From Thermotogae bacterium (GTDB lineage Bacteria; Thermotogota; Thermotogae; Petrotogales; Kosmotogaceae), in assembly GCA_003643975.1 (NCBI GenBank), contig QNAR01000016.1:1-13997 (forward strand): 13,997 nucleotides of DNA. The letters run 5' to 3'. The notes below the pieces were generated by a model. That model made no database searches and was not told the DNA's origin. It saw only the letters and a list, made by a program, of their open reading frames with translations. The position numbers and the translations under genes are program-made. This document shows positions 6,851 to 12,465 of this stretch, piece by piece. Each line of letters begins with the position of its first letter. The first letter of the stretch is position 1.

Positions 6851-8472
6851 GAAAACCTATAACCATACTTGTTTCCATTGACTCAAACAGCATTCTCCTT
6901 GGTGCAAGGCACTTCAAAAATTACCTTATCAACAGGCTGGAGCATTACAACCTTACAGAACTTGTGGATGTCCTTGAAACAGGAAGCCTTGGAAGATATG
7001 ACCAGGGTGTGCTGTTCCTTTTGTTACCAGACAACAAAATGTACGGTATTAAAGATACAAATGATATCGAACTCTTTGTAGAAGAACAGCTTTTAAAGGG
7101 AAGACCTGTGAAAGAATTGATTGTTGAAGAGATTCAGACTCCGAAATCAGTCGAAGCGAAAAAGGTTACCGAAGAAGAACGAATTGTATTGAAACGCGCT
7201 GGAAAAATCGACCCTAAAAATATCGAGGAGTATATCGCTTTTGACGGCTATCAAGGGTTCGCAAAAGCCTTGGAAATGAAACCCAGCGAAATTGTTAATG
7301 AACTCAAAGCCAGTGGACTTAGAGGTCGTGGAGGAGCAGGATTCCCTACGGGACTTAAATGGGAATTTACTATGAATGTAAATGCACCTGAAAAATTCAT
7401 CATATGTAACGCAGATGAAGGTGAACCCGGTACATTTAAGGACCGACTGATAATGGAAGGCGACCCTCATTCTGTAATTGAAGGCATGCTCATCGCTGGC
7501 TACACTGTTGGAGCTAGCAAAGGATATGTCTATATCAGGGGAGAATATTTTGAATCTGTTGACAATCTACGCAACGCTATTGCTCAGGCTTATGAATACG
7601 GCTTACTCGGGGAAAATATACTCGATTCAGGCTTTAGTTTTGATCTCACTGTCAGGCTTGGTGCTGGCGCTTATGTGTGTGGTGAAGAAACCGCATTAAT
7701 AGAATCTATTGAGGGAAAGTCCGGTAGACCTCGCCTGAAGCCACCATACCCACCCGTGAAAGGATTATTCCAGAAGCCAACTGTGGTAAATAACGTCGAG
7801 ACTTTTGCAAGTGTACCCGCAATTGTGTTGAAAGGCGCTGAATGGTTTAAGAGTTTCGGAACCCCTTCATCTCCTGGCACAAAAGTGTTCTCACTATGTG
7901 GAAATCTCGTCAGAAGGGGGATTGTGGAAGCCCCCATGGGAACAACCGTAGCCGATCTCATTTTCAAATACGGTGGTGGAATTGAAGGCGGTAAAATGTT
8001 GAAGATGGTTCAAACTGGGGGTGCAGCGGGTACTTTTATTAAAGCCGACGAGATTAATATTCCTTTGGACTTTGATTCTTTCAAAAATCACGGGGCATCT
8101 TTGGGCTCCGGTGTGATTCTGGCCATCGACGATTCCCATTGTGCTGTTGATGTTGCTCTTAACCTCATGGAATTCTTCGCTCATGAATCCTGTGGAAAAT
8201 GTACCCCATGCCGTGAGGGTACACGGTTAATTGTTAATATCCTGAGAGAGTTCAGCAAGGGTAGAGGTACTCTTGAAATGTTAGATAACCTATATGATAT
8301 AGCTTACACCATGCAAAATTCCGCTTTTTGCGGGCTTGGACAATCTGTCCCCGTTCCACTTACTTCTATTCTTGACAGATTCAGGGACGAATTTGAAGCC
8401 CATATTGGTGCTGATACTTGTCCTGTGGGTGTTTGCAGGTTCGACAAAAAAAAGAAAAAAGCTAGAAAATAA
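6847..8472 (+). CDS. nuoF: NuoF-type NADH/FMN flavoprotein with a cysteine-less N-terminal ferredoxin-fold domain
   Basis: Paralogue of HndC that should bind NADH and FMN. The 541-residue product has GLRGRGGAGFPTG (157-169), CNADEGEPGTF, GAGAYVCGEETAL, and the N3 [4Fe-4S] ligands Cys449, 452 and 455 with Cys495. Two departures stand out. First, the N-terminal thioredoxin-like domain (about 1-95) still aligns with that of HndC over its whole length (ETGSLGRYDQG against ETGCMGACDLG; EEQLLKGRPVKEL against EEHLLKGRVVKEF), but its four ligand positions are Ser10, Ser15, Ser47 and Tyr51, so it cannot hold a [2Fe-2S] cluster. Second, the C-terminal 2[4Fe-4S] ferredoxin is absent: the chain ends after CPVGVC with a Lys-rich tail. 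It is therefore closer in cofactors to NuoF of complex I than to HydB. The start overlaps nuoE by four bases; a strong terminator follows. Confidence 0.9.
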   Translation: MRKPITILVSIDSNSILLGARHFKNYLINRLEHYNLTELVDVLETGSLGRYDQGVLFLLLPDNKMYGIKDTNDIELFVEEQLLKGRPVKELIVEEIQTPKSVEAKKVTEEERIVLKRAGKIDPKNIEEYIAFDGYQGFAKALEMKPSEIVNELKASGLRGRGGAGFPTGLKWEFTMNVNAPEKFIICNADEGEPGTFKDRLIMEGDPHSVIEGMLIAGYTVGASKGYVYIRGEYFESVDNLRNAIAQAYEYGLLGENILDSGFSFDLTVRLGAGAYVCGEETALIESIEGKSGRPRLKPPYPPVKGLFQKPTVVNNVETFASVPAIVLKGAEWFKSFGTPSSPGTKVFSLCGNLVRRGIVEAPMGTTVADLIFKYGGGIEGGKMLKMVQTGGAAGTFIKADEINIPLDFDSFKNHGASLGSGVILAIDDSHCAVDVALNLMEFFAHESCGKCTPCREGTRLIVNILREFSKGRGTLEMLDNLYDIAYTMQNSAFCGLGQSVPVPLTSILDRFRDEFEAHIGADTCPVGVCRFDKKKKKARK

Positions 8473-8490
8473 AGTGAAAAAGCAGTTGAA

Positions 8491-8520
8491 GGGTCGGGGA
8501 CATTCCCCGACTCTTTTCTT
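8491..8520 (+). terminator. Strong intrinsic terminator after nuoF
   Basis: GGGTCGGGGA (8491-8500) pairs with TCCCCGACTC (8504-8513) over ten positions (nine Watson-Crick, one G-T) with a CAT loop, followed by TTTTCTT. It begins 18 bases after the nuoF stop and separates the redox genes from the next operon, whose -10 starts four bases after this annotation ends. Confidence 0.85.
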
Positions 8521-8529
8521 TGGTATAAT
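8521..8529 (+). promoter_or_regulatory. Extended -10 promoter for the transglycosylase-GH13-transporter operon
   Basis: TGGTATAAT at 8521-8529 is a TGn-extended perfect -10. The -35 region would fall inside the terminator hairpin just upstream (8501-8506, CATTCC), which is a poor match, so recognition probably depends on the extended element. The leader to the GTG start is about 57 bases; AGGGGG (8581-8586) is the ribosome-binding site. Confidence 0.5.
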
Positions 8530-8592
8530 CTTTCGTGAGTACTTTTATAAAATTAAGTCTATTAAGATTTACAGTGTATGAGGGGGATTATT

Positions 8593-9390
8593 GTGAATAA
8601 ACGCAATTCTGACCTTCTGGTTTTTGCCCTGCTCCTGGCTTTGATTATTTCAATTCTAACCCTTATTGTTGTTTTCAATCCCTACACTTCTGCAAAGACA
8701 GTCAGAAAATTAGCTGTCCTGTATAACAAGGGCTTGAATTCAAATTACGCAGATTATTTGAATGATCCAGACTATACTTATCCTCAGGATGTTTTGAACG
8801 CTTACAGATTTTTCAAAGGAAGAGAGTTGTCAAATTTCCACGGTTTTTCGATTAACCATGTAGCCACAAATGTTTCGTTCGATATATACGGAGGAGGAGA
8901 CGCTTCAATTGAAGCATTAGTCAGAGATTCCCATAAAAAAAGGAATCCCTTTTTGAAAGAGCGGATATCCAAAGCAATTGAGTTAGCTTCAGTAACCAAA
9001 ATAGCGAACTTTGATCCTGAAAGGTTATCAGACGCTATCTACAAGGCAATTTCAGATTTTTCTTCAATCGTGCTTTCCATCACCGTGGGTGGTAGCAGTG
9101 TGACACTTGATCTCTCAAAAATTGAACCTGAAACAGTTCTTGCTATTTGTTTCAAAGAATCTGGCCTGAATCCTCTGGCTTTGGGCGAGGTAGCCGGCGA
9201 AACTTCCGAGTTCAAGTTTTCGCGCGGCCTGATGCAAATATATCAGAAAACCCTCTATACCCTTAATTCCTGGCTTGCAAATGAAGGAATTAATATTTTG
9301 CCTGAGGAACTATGGAACATAAGGAACAACATTTTTCTGGGAATGGTTTATCTGACATACGCCAAAGAACAATTGATGAAAGGGGAATAG
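8593..9390 (+). CDS. Membrane-anchored lytic-transglycosylase-like protein (SLT domain)
   Basis: Probably cuts peptidoglycan glycan strands outside the cytoplasmic membrane. The 265-residue product has one membrane segment (about 8-28, LLVFALLLALIISILTLIVV) with no lipobox, so it is likely an N-terminally anchored protein facing out. Residues about 30-170 match nothing I recognise. The C-terminal part has the SLT hallmarks: AICFKESGLNP with catalytic Glu189, SRGLMQI (210-216), then NIFLGMVYLTYA, matching the helix that closes the fold. The stretch from Glu189 to GLMQ (23 residues) is longer than the usual 15 or so, so there is a small insertion. GTG at 8593 is preferred to ATG at 8578 because AGGGGG (8581-8586) lies 6 bases before it and the extra residues would interrupt the leader. 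One base separates it from the GH13 gene. Confidence 0.75.
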   Translation: MNKRNSDLLVFALLLALIISILTLIVVFNPYTSAKTVRKLAVLYNKGLNSNYADYLNDPDYTYPQDVLNAYRFFKGRELSNFHGFSINHVATNVSFDIYGGGDASIEALVRDSHKKRNPFLKERISKAIELASVTKIANFDPERLSDAIYKAISDFSSIVLSITVGGSSVTLDLSKIEPETVLAICFKESGLNPLALGEVAGETSEFKFSRGLMQIYQKTLYTLNSWLANEGINILPEELWNIRNNIFLGMVYLTYAKEQLMKGE

Positions 9391-9391
9391 A

Positions 9392-10882
9392 ATGGACAAT
9401 TGGAAAATGGGGATAATCTATCAAATCTTCCCTGATAGGTTCAAAATAGGCTGCAACAACACCGTTTTCAAAAAGGCGAAATCCGGGCTTTATTCTCTTC
9501 CCGGTCAGGTTCCGGTAAATTGGTGCACCAAACCGAGAAGATCGAAAGATGGAAGCCATCAATACCTTTTTTGGGGTGGCGATCTCAGGGGCATTGTAGA
9601 AGAGCTGGATCATATTAAAAGCCTTGGAACAGGAATTATATATTTAACACCTATTTTCTTTGCCAGGTCGAACCACAAATACGATACCGTTGACTATTTC
9701 CAGATTGACCCAGCTTTTGGAACATTAGAGGATTTCCGCTTACTATGCGATAAAGCCCACTCTATGGGTATCAAAGTAGTCCTCGATGGTGTTTTTAATC
9801 ATGTGGGCGACGCTTCAAAGTGGTTTAACAAGCACAAAATCTTTGGAAAAGATATGGGTGCATATAACAAACCCGAATCGGAATTCCGGGATTTTTTTTA
9901 TTTCAATGACAATGGCTACCGGGGTTGGATGAACGCAGAGACATTGCCTGAGCTGAACTTGGAGAACAAAAAGCTTCAGGAGATACTTTTTACAGGCGAG
10001 AACTCTGTGATCAAATACTGGCTAAAACAAGGTGCAGACGGTTGGCGGCTCGATTGCGCCTTTGATCTTGGGTATGAATTCAATCAGATGGTTGCAAATG
10101 AAGCGAGAAAAGTAAAAAAAGATGCGTTAATTATTGGAGAGGTTTGGAATTACCCAAAAGGTTGGAATGTTCATAGTGGTTTAGATGGCCTGATGAATTA
10201 CTTTTTCAGAACCGTTATTTTCGATCTTTTGAGAGGAGATCTCAAACCTGCAATAGCTGCTGAAATAATCGAAAAAAGCGTGAAAGATTGCGGTATAGAT
10301 TACTTAAACACTTGTTGGAACATTCTCTCTTCCCATGATGTTCCCAGGCTTTCATCGGAACTCAAAGATGAAAGGGATATTCAGCTCGCTATTGCCCTCC
10401 AATTCGCTTTACCAGGGGTTCCGATGATATACTACGGTGAAGAGTTGGAAATGATTGGTGGGGTTGACCCCGAAAATCGTGGCGCCATGGAATGGGAAAA
10501 AATCAACGAACGTCCATCACGGCTTGAATTTTATACAAAGATGGGAAAAATCTGGAATGATCATAAAGCCATAAGGGAAGGGAATTTTGAGATTCAACAA
10601 ACTTCAAATGTTGAACTGTTTGCTTTCAAGAGAAGCACTGATTTAATTGATGAATTGATGGTTATTATTTTCAACTTTACTGAAAAAGAGCAATTTACCA
10701 GCGTGTATATAAATGAGGGACTGCTTATGAACGGCACGCCGATGATCGACATTATCTCAAACGAAAGATTCAATACATTCACCGGTAAATTGGAGGTAAA
10801 AGTGCCTGGGCGAAGTTTTCTCATTTTAACTCCGGAAATCTCCAGAACCCGGGAATTTTACACACCTTATAAGAGGGTTTGA
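9392..10882 (+). CDS. GH13 alpha-amylase-family glucan hydrolase or transferase (cytoplasmic)
   Basis: Acts on alpha-1,4-glucans or maltodextrins by the retaining GH13 mechanism. The 496-residue chain has no signal peptide and starts directly at the (beta/alpha)8 barrel (MGIIYQIFPDRF), so it is cytoplasmic. The four conserved regions are complete: DGVFNH (132-137), GWRLDCAFD (217-225) with Arg219 and nucleophile Asp221, IIGEVWN with acid/base Glu250, and SSHDVPRL (313-320) with Asp316. A short C-terminal beta domain follows. The CBM34-type N-terminal domain of neopullulanase/cyclomaltodextrinase is missing, so a maltodextrin glucosidase, 4-alpha-glucanotransferase or oligosaccharide alpha-amylase are all possible. 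The ATG is one base after the transglycosylase stop (AAGGGG overlaps its end), and the next gene starts directly after its stop. Confidence 0.9.
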   Translation: MDNWKMGIIYQIFPDRFKIGCNNTVFKKAKSGLYSLPGQVPVNWCTKPRRSKDGSHQYLFWGGDLRGIVEELDHIKSLGTGIIYLTPIFFARSNHKYDTVDYFQIDPAFGTLEDFRLLCDKAHSMGIKVVLDGVFNHVGDASKWFNKHKIFGKDMGAYNKPESEFRDFFYFNDNGYRGWMNAETLPELNLENKKLQEILFTGENSVIKYWLKQGADGWRLDCAFDLGYEFNQMVANEARKVKKDALIIGEVWNYPKGWNVHSGLDGLMNYFFRTVIFDLLRGDLKPAIAAEIIEKSVKDCGIDYLNTCWNILSSHDVPRLSSELKDERDIQLAIALQFALPGVPMIYYGEELEMIGGVDPENRGAMEWEKINERPSRLEFYTKMGKIWNDHKAIREGNFEIQQTSNVELFAFKRSTDLIDELMVIIFNFTEKEQFTSVYINEGLLMNGTPMIDIISNERFNTFTGKLEVKVPGRSFLILTPEISRTREFYTPYKRV

Positions 10883-11746
10883 ATGAAGCATCCTAAGAAA
10901 GCAGTAGCAACGCTTTTTTTGGCAGCCACTTCCATTATGTGGGGGATTTCATATCTTTTTACAAAGGTGGCAGTTCAAAGTTTGCCACCTATGCTGCTTG
11001 CCGTGATGAGATTTTTAATCGCTCTGGCAATCCTCTACCCTTTATCACTTAAAGAGGGTAAAAAGCTCAAATTCAGAGTTTCAACGATGATGGCGGGGAT
11101 TTTCGGTGTCACATTTTACTTTCTTTTTGAGAATTACGGGCTAAAATATACCAGCCCCTCTGACGCATCTATCATCGTATCAGCCGCACCAATTCTCACG
11201 CTGATTTTTTATGATGTGCTTCATAAAAAATTCGATTTTTTTGAATATATTGGAACGATTATCGCCTTTATCGGAGTAGTTCTCATAATTTACAATGGTA
11301 AATTTTCGGAGAGTTCATCGGTATTGGGTAACTTTCTGGCTTTTGGGGCTGCTGTTTCCTGGACCGGTTACACTTTTTTCTTTGATAAAGCACGAGACTC
11401 TTCATTAACCGCTAATATCGAAGTGATGTTCTGGGGAGTCGTGTTTAGCTTGCCCTTTGCAACTTATGAGCTTTTCATAGGCGCCAACAGCATTCACTTT
11501 TCTCCAGCTGCAGTTAGCGGCGTCTTGTATTTAGGCATTTTCGCATCTGCATTGGGATATTTTTTATGGGGTAAGGGAATTCATCTTTGGGGAGGAAAAG
11601 CCGCAACTCTATGGGTTTATACTATACCAATCTTTACAATCATGGGTGACATTCTTGTTCTACACTACAAACCGGGGCCCTTGTTTATCATCGGGACACT
11701 CGCTGTAAGTTTAGGGATGATCACTGTTATTCTGCGCCAATTATAG
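10883..11746 (+). CDS. EamA/DMT-superfamily transporter
   Basis: Integral membrane protein of the drug/metabolite transporter superfamily, usually exporting amino acids, sugars or other metabolites; the substrate cannot be read from sequence. The 287 residues fit the ten-helix, two-repeat EamA architecture. The first repeat opens with SIMWGISYLFTKVAVQSLPP and the typical MRFLIALAILYPL. The second opens near GNFLAFGAAVSWTGYTFFF, and a late helix reads LGIFASALGYFLWGKGI, a frequent DMT segment. The ATG follows the GH13 stop without a gap, with AGAGGG upstream, so it is co-transcribed and probably coupled. A role in sugar efflux is conceivable from the neighbour but is only a guess. Its last 20 bases overlap the end of the convergent ogt gene, and no terminator hairpin is visible there. 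Confidence 0.9.
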   Translation: MKHPKKAVATLFLAATSIMWGISYLFTKVAVQSLPPMLLAVMRFLIALAILYPLSLKEGKKLKFRVSTMMAGIFGVTFYFLFENYGLKYTSPSDASIIVSAAPILTLIFYDVLHKKFDFFEYIGTIIAFIGVVLIIYNGKFSESSSVLGNFLAFGAAVSWTGYTFFFDKARDSSLTANIEVMFWGVVFSLPFATYELFIGANSIHFSPAAVSGVLYLGIFASALGYFLWGKGIHLWGGKAATLWVYTIPIFTIMGDILVLHYKPGPLFIIGTLAVSLGMITVILRQL

Positions 11747-12176
11747 CACCTTCAAGATTGAGTAAATACTTTTTCCAGTCAAGGCCCCCTGTGTAGCCAC
11801 CAAGCCCTTTTTTCGCTACAACTCTGTGGCAGGGTAAAAGAATAGGCAGAGGATTTCTCCCCATAGCTTGCCCAATAGCTCTCGCAGCACCCGGTTTTCC
11901 AAATCTTTCAGCAACTTGTTTGTAGGTGAGATAACTACCATAAGGTATGCTTTTGATAAACTCAAGCACCTTTAATGAAAATTCCGGCAATTCAAGCGAA
12001 TAGGGTAAATCAAATTCCTTCCTTTTCCCAGAAAAATACTCTATGAATTGATCTGTAAAAGGGCTCAATTTTTCTTCTGGAGAGGTCTTTTTAAAAAGTT
12101 TTACTGAAATGAGCTTTCCATTTTCTACTGTAAGCATTACCGAACCTAATGGAACATTAATTATTCCTATTTTCAT
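11727..12176 (-). CDS. ogt: Methylated-DNA--[protein]-cysteine S-methyltransferase
   Basis: Suicide DNA-repair protein that removes methyl groups from O6-methylguanine onto its own cysteine. The 149-residue product is a compact Ogt/MGMT with a small N-terminal domain (1-65) and the conserved C-terminal DNA-binding domain: IPYGSYLTYKQVAERFGKPG (77-96, the helix-turn-helix region), ARAIGQAMGRNPLPILLPCHRV (98-119) with acceptor Cys116 in PCHRV, and GLGGYTGGLDWKKYLL. ATG at 12176 is preferred to an in-frame upstream start at 12212: a GGGGG-containing site lies just upstream of 12176, and the extra 12 residues are not family-like. It is downstream of smc on the same strand but separated by a 289-base repeat region, and probably uses its own promoter. 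Confidence 0.95.
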   Translation of the reverse strand: MKIGIINVPLGSVMLTVENGKLISVKLFKKTSPEEKLSPFTDQFIEYFSGKRKEFDLPYSLELPEFSLKVLEFIKSIPYGSYLTYKQVAERFGKPGAARAIGQAMGRNPLPILLPCHRVVAKKGLGGYTGGLDWKKYLLNLEGAIIGAE

Positions 12177-12213
12177 TGTCTTAGTCCCCCTTAGATGAGA
12201 ACCAAAAACCACT

Positions 12214-12219
12214 ATTATA
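12214..12219 (-). promoter_or_regulatory. Candidate -10 element for ogt at the edge of the heptamer satellite
   Basis: Positions 12219-12214 on the minus strand read TATAAT, 37 bases upstream of the ogt ATG. The right half of the hexamer is unique sequence, while its left half is the first unit of the 7-base repeat. No TGn is present. TTGAGA at 12234-12229 is a good -35 look-alike, but only 9 bases away; at 17 bases the satellite gives GTTATG. The promoter is therefore plausible but unproven. Confidence 0.4.
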
Positions 12220-12258
12220 ACTCATAACTCTCAACTCATAACTCATAACTCATCTCTC
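12217..12258 (+). repeat. Degenerate 7-base tandem repeat, left block (6 units)
   Basis: Six in-register heptads: ATAACTC, ATAACTC, TCAACTC, ATAACTC, ATAACTC, ATCTCTC. Four are identical. The consensus is ATAACTC and most variation is in the first two or three bases. A period of seven cannot be coding, and each unit carries TAA on the plus strand, closing all three frames. Confidence 0.9.
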
Positions 12259-12292
12259 ATACGACAACGGTAATTGAGGAGATTCGAGAACC

Positions 12293-12370
12293 GGTGAGCA
12301 CGCTGGCGCGTGGGTAAGCCCAGCTACGCTGGGGGTGGGCCTGACTGCGTCAGGGGTTAGCGTGCGTACG
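12293..12370. repeat. G+C-rich hairpin array with GGTNRG linkers
   Basis: Four hexamers GGTGAG (12293), GGTAAG (12313), GGTGGG (12334) and GGTTAG (12355) recur at 20-, 21- and 21-base steps. Between them lie three perfect inverted repeats: CACGC-TGGC-GCGTG (12299-12312), CCCAGC-TAC-GCTGGG (12319-12333) and CCTGAC-TGC-GTCAGG (12340-12354). A weaker CGT-GCGT-ACG follows the last linker (12361-12370). In an alternative fold, GCACGCT (12298-12304) pairs with AGCGTGC (12359-12365) and encloses the middle hairpins as a multibranch structure. No reading frame is apparent. It may be a mobile or palindromic interspersed repeat or a structured RNA, and it may also help end smc transcription, although there is no T-tract. 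Confidence 0.85.
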
Positions 12371-12374
12371 GCTC

Positions 12375-12444
12375 ATAACTCCTAACTCATAACTAATATC
12401 TCATAACTCTTAACTCATATCTCTCAACTCTTAACTCTCAACTT
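12375..12444 (+). repeat. Degenerate 7-base tandem repeat, right block (10 units)
   Basis: Ten uninterrupted in-register heptads run to 12444: ATAACTC, CTAACTC, ATAACTA, ATATCTC, ATAACTC, TTAACTC, ATATCTC, TCAACTC, TTAACTC, TCAACTT. The orientation is the same as in the left block, so the two are direct, not inverted, flanks of the hairpin array. The units diverge more than in the left block. The block ends 21 bases before the smc stop codon on the complementary strand. Confidence 0.9.
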
Positions 12445-12465
12445 ACAAGTGCCTTGAATCAAGCG

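Noticed and set aside
7147..8184. Several minus-strand frames inside the second nuoF.
   Set aside because: They lie wholly within a clearly conserved gene and read as shadows; none has a plausible start or protein family.
12313..12358. G-runs (GGG, GGGGG, GGG, GGGG) as a possible G-quadruplex.
   Set aside because: The runs are separated by long C-containing stretches that pair with them in the hairpins; duplex stems explain the sequence better.
12293..12370. Branched fold of the hairpin array considered as a tRNA.
   Set aside because: There is no anticodon-arm geometry, no TTCGA-like T loop and no CCA or acceptor-stem match; the outer stem and hairpin sizes do not fit a tRNA cloverleaf.
12217..12444. 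Repeat region considered as a CRISPR array.
   Set aside because: The units are 7 bases in direct tandem with no unique spacers, and the hairpin units differ from each other; no cas genes are present.
12450..12463. CTTGAATCAAG palindrome near the smc stop as a terminator or operator.
   Set aside because: It is short, has no room for a proper loop, no T-tract follows, and it is a single occurrence.
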